Positions 1-10,400 of a DNA stretch of 64,000 nt are shown in pieces (the first letter of the stretch is position 1; every line of letters starts with the position of its first letter). Made by a program: the position numbers and the translations under genes. Under the pieces are notes generated by a model. That model was not told the origin of the DNA. It saw nothing but the letters and a program-made list of their open reading frames with translations, and made no database searches. This DNA comes from Marichromatium bheemlicum. Its GTDB lineage: Bacteria > Pseudomonadota > Gammaproteobacteria > Chromatiales > Chromatiaceae. The stretch covers positions 1 through 64,000 of the forward strand of contig NZ_JAAXKX010000011.1 in NCBI RefSeq assembly GCF_012276755.1. The letters run 5' to 3'.

Positions 1-163
1 TAGTATCGACGAACACCCGTGCCGAGGAGCGATACTCATCGGGGATGCGCGAGACGACGGTCCAGCCCGCGATGGCGATCGCCCAGGCGACGATGAGCGC
101 CAGCCAGCGGTAACGCCACATGCCGCGCGCATAGCCGAACAGTTGCGCCAGGAGTTCGTGCAT
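1..163 (-). CDS. Partial polysaccharide chain-length determinant (Wzz/GNVR type, XrtA locus)
   Basis: Only the first 54 codons are in the window; the gene continues past the left edge. The visible N-terminus has a short cytoplasmic segment, a hydrophobic membrane helix (WLALIVAWAIAIAGWTVV) and then the RIPDEYRSSARVFVDT stretch typical of Wzz-family chain-length regulators of PEP-CTERM loci. Such inner-membrane proteins set polymer length together with an export lipoprotein, which here lies directly upstream in the same direction. The ATG is preceded by an AGAGG ribosome-binding site. Assignment to the PEP-CTERM subfamily rests on context and on the N-terminal pattern only. Confidence 0.8.
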   Translation of the reverse strand, partial: MHELLAQLFGYARGMWRYRWLALIVAWAIAIAGWTVVSRIPDEYRSSARVFVDT

Positions 164-224
164 CGCTGCCCTCTTTGAAACAAGAAAATCTCGAGTCGTA
201 CCACGCCGCCGCCTCAGCGCGGCA

Positions 225-878
225 TTAGAACCAGGCCTCGGGGATGATCAGGATGTCCCCCGGTAGCAGGCTCACGTTCTCGGCGATCTCGCCATCGCGA
301 ATCAGGTCGTCCAAACGCACCGAGTATTGCCGCCGCTCGCCACCGTAGTAGCGCACCAGCACCGATTTGTTGCCGGCGGCGAAGTCGGTCAGCCCGCCAA
401 CGGCGATCATCAGGTCGAGCAGGGTCATGTGCTTGTGGAAGGGCACCGCCGCCGGCACCATCGCCTCACCGACGACCCGGACCTGTTGTGAGGGCAATCC
501 GACGAAGCCCTTGACGATGACGGTGACGATCGGTGAGCGGACATAGACCGCATATTCCTTCTCGAGGTCGCGGGCGAGCTGCGACGGGGTCTTGCCGCTG
601 GCCGGCATGTCCTCGATCAGCGGCGTGGTGAGCATGCCGTCGGGGCGCACCGGGACCGTCCCCGAGAGGTCGTTGAGCCCCCAGACGAAGATGCTGACCG
701 AATCGCCCGGGGCGATCTCGTAGAAATACCCCTCCTGCACCGCCAGCTCGCGCTGCTCCGGTGGCACCGGCGGCAGGTCCTGGCCAGATCCCGAGCAGCC
801 AGCCAGCAGCACCAGCACCACGCCAAGACACAGCCGCGACCAGGCACTGTCGATCGATCCAAGATACGTGCTCAACAC
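225..878 (-). CDS. Polysaccharide export outer-membrane lipoprotein (Wza-like, PEP-CTERM associated)
   Basis: Predicted 217-residue lipoprotein: hydrophobic signal ending in a LVLLAGC lipobox, then a Poly_export domain (YEIAPGDSVSIFVWG at about residue 50) and an SLBB-like region before the LLPGDILIIPEAWF end. Family members form the outer-membrane channel for exopolysaccharide. I chose the GTG start because AAGGGGG lies 5-6 bases ahead of it and the signal peptide starts there; an upstream in-frame extension of 65 codons has no signal-peptide logic. It precedes the chain-length determinant by 61 bases, so both probably form one transcript. Polysaccharide specificity cannot be read from the sequence. 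Confidence 0.88.
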   Translation of the reverse strand: MLSTYLGSIDSAWSRLCLGVVLVLLAGCSGSGQDLPPVPPEQRELAVQEGYFYEIAPGDSVSIFVWGLNDLSGTVPVRPDGMLTTPLIEDMPASGKTPSQLARDLEKEYAVYVRSPIVTVIVKGFVGLPSQQVRVVGEAMVPAAVPFHKHMTLLDLMIAVGGLTDFAAGNKSVLVRYYGGERRQYSVRLDDLIRDGEIAENVSLLPGDILIIPEAWF

Positions 879-1081
879 GGTTCCCCCTTCCAGAAGCAAA
901 CTCCGCACCCACCCTGGCCCGATCGCGCGCGTGGCGCCGGCGTCGAGTCGCGGGCGGGCATGCGAGCCGGCAGGCCCTGCCCGCCCCACCAGATCGTGTA
1001 TAGATGCGGCACATCCGCCGCGGGCAAAGCACTTAACACGAATTGTGTAAAACGGTCCGTGGCGCGCAGACATGGCATGAT

Positions 1082-2436
<1,355 letters not shown>

Positions 2437-2440
<4 letters not shown>

Positions 2441-4533
2441 GATGTCACCTCGTGGTGCCCCACCCCCGCCACCGCAGTCTCCTGTTGCACATCGTCATCC
2501 AGTGGCAAGCATACACGAAACATCGACCCCTTCCCGGGCCGACTGTGCACTAACAGGTCGCCACCGAGAAGCCGCACGAACTCCCGGCTCTCGAAGGCAC
2601 CGATCCCCATGCCAGTCAGACCCTTGGTCGAATCAAAGGGCTTAAACAACCGATCTCTGATGAATTCTGCGCTCATACCAACGCCATCATCCTCGATCTC
2701 GACAATGGCGAACCCCTCTTCGACATCCAATCCGAGCCTCACCCGCCCCTCCGGCGGAGTTGCCTCCTGCGCATTCTGCACCAGATGAGAGAACACGTTA
2801 AGCAGACGCTCGCGATCAGCACGCACACACAAAGGGCTCGCCGGCGTTTCCAGCACCGGGACCGGGGCCCGGGAACTGCGCGCATGGACCACCTCGCTCA
2901 GTAGCAGGACCAGATCCAGGCGTTGCGGGGCCTCGCCGCGCACGCCCTCACGCAGTTGCTCCATCAACCGCGTCATCCGCTCGACCGAGCTGCGTACGGT
3001 GTGGATGACATCGTCGAGAAAGGCTGGGTTGTCGCGATGACGCTCAGCGTTGGAGACGATCAGCGATTGCTGCGCGAGCAGATTCTTGAGGTCATGAGCA
3101 ACATAGGCCGAGAGCTGATTGAAGGCCTCGAACTGACGCGCCCGCATCAACGCCTGGTCGGCCAGGTGCTGGGCGACATGGGCCGCGGCCTGACGACCAG
3201 CAGTGCGCAACAGCGAGCGATCCTCCCAGTTGAGCCTGGTGCTGGTCGCCCCCCGCGCCAACACCACGAAACCACACAACATCTCGCGATGCAGGAGCGG
3301 AATGACCAGCCAGGCCGTGCTCGGGGCACACAGCCAGTCCGGCAACTCGACCCCCTGATAGCGCTCCGGATCGGCATGATACTCGTCGAGGTCGATCACC
3401 CAGGCGCGACGTCTCAGGAACTCGACCATGGGCGCCTCCGCCGCCAGGATCTGGGGTTGGGGGGTAATCCAGTTGTACTGGACACAGAACTCGAGGCCGC
3501 CGTGCTCGCCCTCGACCCAGAGCATCCCTCCGGGACTATCGACGAGCCCACCGAGGGCCGAGACCACCGCCTCGGGTAGCGCCACACCTGGACGCGACAG
3601 CGCGGTCGTGAAACTCAGCCACTGCTCACGATAGTCGTACTTGAAATTGAAGAAGTGTCTACTGAGCAGTACCCGTAGCCGCGCCCGCAACTGTCCGGAG
3701 AAGACCACCGCCAGCAGGAACAGCAAGGCCGCAAACAGGAAGGTGATCTGCAGCACCGCCCCCCAGGCACCACCGAAATAGCGGATGTAATAGCCCGCGG
3801 CGGCCATCGCCAGCAGATAGAGCCCGGCACCGGTCAAGGTCGCCGAATGGAAGACGGCATGACGCGAGACATGGACCTCCAGCGACCAGCTCGGATTACG
3901 CGCCGCCGAGACCGCGATCAGCGGTACCACCAGGGCGTGCACCAGCCCTCGCGCCTGCCAGAGCGCCGGGTCGATGCGATGCAACAGCAAGGCATCGGAG
4001 AAGAAGAATAGGTCGAAGGCGAACACCGCCCCCAGACCGAGACAGAGGTGTTTGATTCCCCAACGTTGCTCGGGGCGGCGATTACGGATGATCTGCTCGA
4101 GCAGCACCAACCCGAAGATGGCCCAGAGCACCCAACCGAGCAGGACCGCGTTGGTCACCTCGACCGGGCCGAGCCCCAGCGGCCGCGACAGCAGTGGGAG
4201 CGCCAGGGTGAGCAGCGCACCGCCCCCGACGATCCACCATGAAGCCTGGGCCCAGCGCCCCCCCGAGCGCCTCTCGCGCTCGGCGAGCAGCACCCGCGAC
4301 AGGAACACGAACCAGGCAGCATTGCGGACCAGCTCGGCCACTGCCGCCCACTGCCCCGGGGGTAGCAGCTGATGCTGCATGGCCAGGACGATGCCGGCCC
4401 AACAAGCGCTTGCCAGGCTTGCCAGTAACGCGAACAACCCCAGCAAGCGACCACGCCAGGCGGTGATCAGCAACAGGGTCAGCACCAAATAGGCGATCAA
4501 GGCCGTCGCATAACTGAAGCTGGCCACGTTCAT
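2437..4533 (-). CDS. prsK: PrsK, membrane sensor histidine kinase of the PEP-CTERM system
   Basis: 698 residues. The first roughly 290 residues hold about eight hydrophobic helices; a GAF-like region follows (about 320-455), then the H-box with phospho-acceptor His480 in YVAHDLKNLLAQQ, the N-box Asn586 in VQNAQEATPP, and ATP-lid glycine motifs (DDGVGM 614-619; GMGIGAF). Length and order match PrsK, the partner kinase of PrsR encoded immediately downstream. The signal sensed is unknown. The start codon overlaps the stop of the upstream ATPase gene by four bases, giving a three-gene translationally coupled unit with prsR last. Confidence 0.92.
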
Positions 4534-6482
4534 CCGCGCGCCTCATCCGCGCGCGGCTGGACCAGGACCTCGACCACGCGCCCGCGTGCCGCACGCGCCT
4601 CGGCCGATTGACGTGTCAGCGCGCCGGGTTCGAGCGGCCCACGTCCCTCGACCAGTAGGCGCGCGCGTTCGACCCCACCGGCGACCAGATAGACGGCAAC
4701 CGCCTGGGCCCGACGCCGCGACAGCGCGAGGTTATAGTCTGGGTCTCCATAAGGGTCGGAATAGCCGACGACCTCGGCGTCGAGGTCGGTACGCCGCTGC
4801 AGTTGTTCGATCAGGATATCGAGCCGCGCGGCGAAGCGTGGCTCGAGTTCGGTGCTGTTCCAAGCGAACACCACCTGGACGGGGTCGGGCAACGCCCCCC
4901 CCGGCCCGGCCAGGGTCTCGGCACGCAGCGCAGACGGGGTAAGCGAGCGCGTATCGGCGACCTGGAGGACCGGCGTCTCTTGATCCTCGCCTGCCGCAGT
5001 GACACGTGCGACGGCCGCTGGCTCGGGCGCCGGCGCCACCCGAGCGCCGGACACGGCGGGCGACGAGGCCAGGACGGGGGACAGCGACTCGACCACCGGC
5101 GTGACAGGCGTGACAGCAGACGGCTGGAGCGGGGGCTGCACAGTGACGACGGCGGCGCCCTCACCCGCCCCGTCGCCAGCGAGGACCGAGGACGACCCGA
5201 GCACCCTGGAACGCTCCGGCGTCGCCAGCGACTCGGGGTCCACACCCGCGAACTCGGCAACCGCGCCGGGCAGTGAGCGCTCCAGCCAATCGCGCGCCTG
5301 CTGCTGCAGGGCCGCAGCCCACTGTGGCTGGAGCAGATAGGAGGCTCCGAGCAGAGCGCTCGCGGCCAGGGTCGCCCCGCCGAGCAGCCAACGCCCACGG
5401 GCACGACGCGGCAGGGGCGCAGGCGCGGGTTCGTCGAAGGCCTCATCGAACTCATCGGGCAACAGTGGTTCGCAGGCAGGCGTGGGCGCGTCGCCGGCGG
5501 CCGCCTCGAGCGCCAGGAGTTCTTCGCTCAGCGCCACCTCAAGCTCCGGGGCCACCACCGTCTCAGCCGGGACCACCGCAACCGCCGCTGGCGGCGTCTC
5601 CGGCGCGGCGCACAGCCCCTGATCAAGCTCGTCCCAGTCGACATCACCCCCCGCCTGGGTCGCGGCCGTCAAGGCCTCCTGGTGCAGCTCGTCGAGCACC
5701 TGTTCGGCATCCTCGAGCGCGATACGGTGACGCTCCTCGATGAAGCCGCGCAACAACAACCGACTGCAGATCAGGTTGATCCGGCGCGGCACCCCTGCGC
5801 TGAACTCGAAGACGGTGCGCAGCACCCCGGGGGCGAACGCCGGGTCCCCGCGCCAGCCGCCCATCTCCAACCGGTGACGCACATAGGCCAGGGTCTCGAC
5901 CGGACCCAGGGGTTCGAGATGCCAGGCGGCGACCAGACGCTGATGGACCTGCGCCATGTCCGGCCCCTGGACCAGCTCCCGCAGATGCTCCTGGCCGACC
6001 AGCACGATCTGCAGCAAGGGACGGCCCTGACGCTGCAGATTGGTCAACAAGCGCAGCTCTTCGAGCGCCGTGGCGGCCAGGTCCTGGGCCTCGTCGATGA
6101 TCAGCAAGGCGCGGCGACCGGCCTGGTGCTGGCGCTCCAGAAAGGCCATCAACCCCTGCAGCACCTCGGCCTTGTGTGATGCCGCAGCCCGCAGCCCGAA
6201 GCCGTAAGCGGTCATCCGCAGCAGGTCCTCGGCGGCCAGCTGGGTACTGACCAGCATGGAGACGGCCACCTCCTGGGCCGGCAGGCGTTCGAGCAGGTCA
6301 TTGATCAGGGTGGTCTTGCCCGTCCCTGGATGACCGGTGATCATCACGAAACCCTCGCCACGATGCAGCGCATAATCGATATAGGAACGCGCACGCGCAT
6401 AGTTTCTGTGGGTAAAACAGAAGCGATGGTCCGGACTCAAGCGAAACGGGTCCGCCTCGAGGGCGTAGAAGTGCTCATACAT
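4530..6482 (-). CDS. XrtA-associated AAA ATPase (ExeA/GspA type) fused to a periplasmic OmpA domain
   Basis: 650 residues in three parts. Residues 1-270 are the PEP-CTERM-associated ATPase type (MYEHFYALEADPFRLSPD start, Walker A GHPGTGKT at 50-57, Walker B LLIIDEAQD at 126-134). A Pro/Ala/Glu-rich linker leads to one transmembrane helix at about 365-385. After a second low-complexity linker, residues about 535-645 form an OmpA-like peptidoglycan-binding domain (VVGYSDPYGDPDYNLALSRRRAQAV). Usual members of the XrtA ATPase family are about 270 residues, so this is a fusion, not a truncated or frameshifted gene. The architecture resembles GspA/ExeA with a different wall-binding module, suggesting an energised link between cytoplasm and cell wall for EPS export. 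First gene of the prsK-prsR operon. Confidence 0.85.
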   Translation of the reverse strand: MYEHFYALEADPFRLSPDHRFCFTHRNYARARSYIDYALHRGEGFVMITGHPGTGKTTLINDLLERLPAQEVAVSMLVSTQLAAEDLLRMTAYGFGLRAAASHKAEVLQGLMAFLERQHQAGRRALLIIDEAQDLAATALEELRLLTNLQRQGRPLLQIVLVGQEHLRELVQGPDMAQVHQRLVAAWHLEPLGPVETLAYVRHRLEMGGWRGDPAFAPGVLRTVFEFSAGVPRRINLICSRLLLRGFIEERHRIALEDAEQVLDELHQEALTAATQAGGDVDWDELDQGLCAAPETPPAAVAVVPAETVVAPELEVALSEELLALEAAAGDAPTPACEPLLPDEFDEAFDEPAPAPLPRRARGRWLLGGATLAASALLGASYLLQPQWAAALQQQARDWLERSLPGAVAEFAGVDPESLATPERSRVLGSSSVLAGDGAGEGAAVVTVQPPLQPSAVTPVTPVVESLSPVLASSPAVSGARVAPAPEPAAVARVTAAGEDQETPVLQVADTRSLTPSALRAETLAGPGGALPDPVQVVFAWNSTELEPRFAARLDILIEQLQRRTDLDAEVVGYSDPYGDPDYNLALSRRRAQAVAVYLVAGGVERARLLVEGRGPLEPGALTRQSAEARAARGRVVEVLVQPRADEARG

Positions 6483-7068
6483 AATGGTTCAACACCATGC
6501 TCGACCTGGCGGCGCGCGGCCTTCGCGTGACATGAAGTCGCGATCGACAGCTATTTGATGTGCCGGACGCAACAGCTCACCCAAGTTGCAGCATCGCGCC
6601 CTCCCGTCCATAGAATGCTGCAATCAGGGTACCAGGACGCCCCATTCCGAATATCAGAAAAAAGCCTTTAAGACGAAAGGTAAAAATATATGAAAAACAA
6701 AATTTTATAAATAAAATTACGACCCAAAATACTTATAAATAAAAAATATACCCCTAGAGAAAAGATCCAGACACTAATACTACCTAATCCAAACTCACAT
6801 CAATGACACGGAAATCAGCCGCGACGGCGGCGTCAGATTCTGACATCATAGACCTAGCAGTCGCAACGCAATCACACGCTCTTGACCATGACGCACTCAT
6901 GCTCAACTGACGGGCAGACCTATTTGGCGCGTCAACACCCACCGGCGCAGCCGTCACCCGCAGACAGGGATGTCGTCCATCACCAAAAAGGCATGCGACT
7001 TGCTGCCCAGACGGCGGACCATCCCCAGCTATGGCAACGCCCATCCCGTGCTGGAATCCACTTCACGC
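6483..7068. other. Divergent intergenic region with an AT-rich island
   Basis: About 586 bases between the leftward ATPase operon and the rightward small gene. Positions roughly 6655-6790 are strikingly AT-rich (runs such as aaaatatatgaaaaacaaaa) in a genome that is otherwise about two thirds G+C. The remainder (about 6800-7060) has ordinary composition; short reading frames on both strands there show no convincing ribosome-binding site or recognisable protein. The AT-rich part could bind an H-NS/MvaT-like silencer or act as an upstream promoter element; this is inference. Confidence 0.5.
6568..6583 (-). promoter_or_regulatory. Candidate sigma54 (-24/-12) promoter of the ATPase-prsK-prsR operon
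   Basis: Read on the minus strand the site is TGGGTGAGCTGTTGCG: TGG and TTGC are exact and the GG-to-GC spacing is the required 10 bases; the CACG part of the consensus is not matched. A start about 12 bases further would leave a leader of roughly 75 bases before the ATPase start codon. Since the operon encodes PrsR, an autoregulatory RpoN promoter makes sense. Prediction by eye, not by matrix score. Confidence 0.45.
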
Positions 7069-7287
7069 ATGACAATGCAGGCCGAAACCATGCACACACA
7101 CCCGCACGATAACGACCTCGCACTCGATGAGATGCAGCTCGACGCACGTATCGACCGCTACCGGCGCGAGATCGCAGAACTGACCCCGCCAGCCACCTTC
7201 AGGGAAGAGGTCCTGGTCAATGTCTACCGCTGTCTGTTGCAACGTTATGACGAGCAGCAACATGCCAACCGCCAGGCCGTGAGCTGA
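7069..7287 (+). CDS. Small hypothetical protein (72 aa)
   Basis: A short charged protein, possibly helical in its C-terminal half (LDARIDRYRREIAELTPPATFREEVLVNVYRCLLQRYDEQQ), with no signal peptide or membrane segment. I do not recognise a family. Three in-frame ATGs (7069, 7075, 7090) lie close together and none has a strong Shine-Dalgarno, so the start is uncertain. It lies alone between divergent and convergent neighbours, downstream of an AT-rich stretch, and is followed by a terminator-like hairpin, which supports it being a real transcription unit. Codon usage in the 3' half fits the genome. Confidence 0.5.
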   Translation: MTMQAETMHTHPHDNDLALDEMQLDARIDRYRREIAELTPPATFREEVLVNVYRCLLQRYDEQQHANRQAVS

Positions 7288-7301
7288 GCAGGCGCACCCG
7301 C

Positions 7302-7322
7302 CCCCGACGCCAGGCGTCGGGG
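7302..7322 (+). terminator. Hairpin downstream of the small gene
   Basis: CCCCGACGCC and GGCGTCGGGG form a perfect 10-base inverted repeat around one base, 15 bases after the stop codon. No T-run follows, so it may be a Rho-aided or bidirectional terminator serving the small gene and the convergent prsT. Confidence 0.5.
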
Positions 7323-7402
7323 TGAGCGGGAGCTGCAAAACGCGAGAGGCAACCCACGACACGCGGATTGCATGGCAGATCGAGAATCGCAGATGGAGCG
7401 CA

Positions 7403-7434
7403 CAGGGCCCGCCCCGGGATCGGGGCGGGCCCTG
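7403..7434 (-). terminator. Strong hairpin downstream of prsT
   Basis: A perfect 14-base stem (CAGGGCCCGCCCCG with its complement) around a four-base loop, 45 bases beyond the prsT stop codon on the minus strand. There is no T-tract on either side. Likely transcript end for prsT, possibly bidirectional. Confidence 0.6.
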
Positions 7435-7478
7435 ACACGTTCGCCGGCGCGCCCACCACTGACGGTCGCCGGCGCGAT

Positions 7479-10400
7479 TCAGTCGCCCAGATCGGCGCGC
7501 AACGACTCCGCCGCTGCGCGCTCGGCAAACGCCTGATCGTCAGCCAGGGTCGCCTCGAGCAGTCGACGCGCCTCGTCCTCGAGTCCCAATGCCGCCAGGA
7601 TCTGTGCCTTGTGGAAACGCACCGTCGGATCCCCTGGGGCCAACGCCTGGGCCTCGTCGATGACCCGCCGCGCCTCGGCCAGGGCGCCATCCTCGAACAG
7701 CACCACCGCCAGGGTATCGGCTACGTCGACCGACTCAGGGGCGGCGGCATAGGCCCGTCGGGCATAGTCGAGCGCGCGCGCGCGATCCTGGTCGCGGATC
7801 AACCAGGCCAGGTTGTTGAGCGCGATGGCATGCCCGGGCGCGACCTCGATGGTGCGCTCGAAGGCGGCGATCGCCGCCGCCCGCCGTCCCTGTCTCATAT
7901 ACAGCTGGGCGAGGTTGAACTGGACCCACACGTCCTCGGGATATCGTTCCAACCAGTCCTCGAGTAGCGCGGTGGCCGCGTCCGCCTCGCCGGCGCGCAC
8001 CTGTGCCTGCGCCAGCCGCAACAGGTTGTCGGCGCTCGCCGCCACCTCGAACAGACGCCGATAGCTGGCGAGCGCGGCGACATGATCGGCCTCCCGCTCG
8101 GCGATCAACCCCGTGACCGACAGCAGCTCGGGATGATCCGTGCCGGCCACCGCGTGCAGCGCCTCGGCGCGCGCGTGCGCCAACGTCATGTCACCTTCGG
8201 CCACTGCCAGACGGACCAACCCGGCATGAGCGACGATCGAGTCCGGCGCCACCTCCAGGGCCTGGTGCAACGCCTCCTCGGCCAGCGCCAGGCGGCCGAG
8301 TCGCGCCTCGGCCGTGGCCAAAGCGGTCAACACCCCTGGCCGCCCGGGCTGCAGCCGCGCCAATGTCACCAGGGTCTGCCGAGCCGCCTCATCGTCGCCG
8401 AGCCGAAGCTGGGCCTCGGCGGTAAGACCGAGCAGCTCGGGATCATCAGCATGGACGGGGGCCGCCGCGCCAAGCACCTCCAAGGCCGCATCCGGGTGAT
8501 CACGCTGCAACTGATAGGCGGCGAGATAGAGCCGCGGGCGCAGCTGCCGTGGATTGGCCGCGAGCGCCCGCTCGAGCGCCTGCTGCGCAGCCTCCGAGTC
8601 CTCGGCCAGCAGCGCCAGACGCGCCTGCCCGACCAACAGGTCGACGTCCCCGGGCGCCACCTCGAGGGCGTGGCGGTAACGACTCGCCGCGCTCTCCAGG
8701 TCCTCATTGGCCAGATCGACCGCAACCCGCCCATCGACGGCCGCCGCCAGCCCCGGCTCAAGCGCCAGCGCCGCATCGAAGCTACGAGCAGCCGCCTGCA
8801 GCTGGCCATCACGTAGGGACATCAGCCCGAGCAGTACCCGGGGTCGGGCACGGTCGGGGTAGCGCACACCAAGCGTGCGCGCCGCCTCGATCGCGACAGC
8901 CAGATCACCGCGCTGGGCGTGACCGAGCACCAGCTGCTCGGCGGCACCGAGCCGCTGCGTATCGTCCCCGAGCGCAGCGCCGTCCCCATCGAGCAACTCG
9001 GTCAAGGTTGCAGCGGCAGCATCCAGATCGCCGCGCTGCTGCGCCAGGCGCCCCTCGAGCAGCAACACCTCGGCACCCGGCTCGCCGCCCACGCGACGCC
9101 ATCGCGTCAACATGGCATCGGCCTCATCGAGCGCCCCCGCGGCCAACGCCAGGCGCGCCCGTCCGAGCAGCGCCGGGGCGAATTCGGGGTCGAGTGCAAG
9201 GGCGTGATCGAGCTGCTGGCGGGCCGCGACGGATTGATCCAGGGCCGCCAGGCTAGCGGCCAACGCGACCCGGACACGGGGATCCTCCGGGGTCAGCTCG
9301 ACCAACCGCGATAGGGTCGCGCGGGCACTGCCATAGCGTCCGAGCACGAGTTGGGCATCGGCGATCAACCCGAGCAGCGCTGGGTTCTTCGCAAAACGCA
9401 CATGTGCCGCCTCGAGCACCTCGAGTGCCGCCACCGTCTCGTCGCGACGCAGTAGATAGGCGCCGAGATAGAGTCGTGGCGCGAGTGTTGCGGGGTTATG
9501 CGCCACCGCGCGCTCAAGCAGCGCGCGGGCGCGGCCCCGGTCGTCCTCGACGAGCGCCAAACGGGCCTGGGCGATGAGCAGGCGCGGATCGTCGGGGCGC
9601 TGCGCCAGACCGCTTTCGAGTCGCCGACGGGCCTCCTCGAGGTCCTGACCGGCCAGCGCCAGGTTCGCCAGTCCGATGGTCGCAGTAGGCTCGGCGGGAT
9701 CCAGCGCCAGCGCCTGGATAAATGCCGCCCGCGCGGCCGCCGGCGCATCCCCGCGCAGCTCCACGACCCCCAGCAGGGTCTGGGCCCGCGCCGACTCAGG
9801 GTGCCGATCACGATAGTCGCGGGCCGCGGCCCGGGCCTGATCGAGATCACCGCGCGCCAGCTGAGCGATCACCAGGCGCTCGGCCGCGCCCTGGAAGTCG
9901 GGATCCTGGGCCAGCGCCGCCTGCAGCTCGGCGATCCCCTCCGCCGAACCGGGCTCGGCCAGCAACGCCGTACCGAGCCGGGCACCAGCGAGCGCCGAGT
10001 CCGGCAATCCGGCCTTGACCCGACGCAGATAGGGCAGGCTCTGCTCGCGCTTGCCCTGCAACAGCAGGGCGCTGGCCAGCAGGTCGGTGGTGGCGAGGTC
10101 CTCGGGCTGGTGCTCGAGCACGCCGCGCGCCAGCTGCTCGGCGGCCACGGCCTCGCCCTGTCGCAACAAGGCCATCGCCAACAGACGCTGGGTCGCCAGG
10201 TCCTGCGGCTGCAGTGAGCGGGCACGCTCGAGATGGACCCGCGCCTGCTCGGGCTGGCCGAGCGCCAGTCGGGCCGCCCCGGCCAGCGACAGCGCCGGGG
10301 CGAACTCGGGCAGGGCCGCGAGGGCGGTGTCCAGATGGGCGATCGCAGCGGCGTGGTCGCCACGTTCGTAGAGCAACATCCCCTGGGCATAGTCGAGCAG

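Noticed and set aside
891-907. Sigma54-like site before the export lipoprotein gene
   Set aside because: Good -24/-12 match and spacing, but the start would fall a few bases before the GTG and inside the AAGGGGG ribosome site; not proposed as a promoter.
6784-7044. 86-codon minus-strand frame in the AT-rich divergent region
   Set aside because: No ribosome site, no recognisable features, and composition unlike the neighbours' coding sequence.
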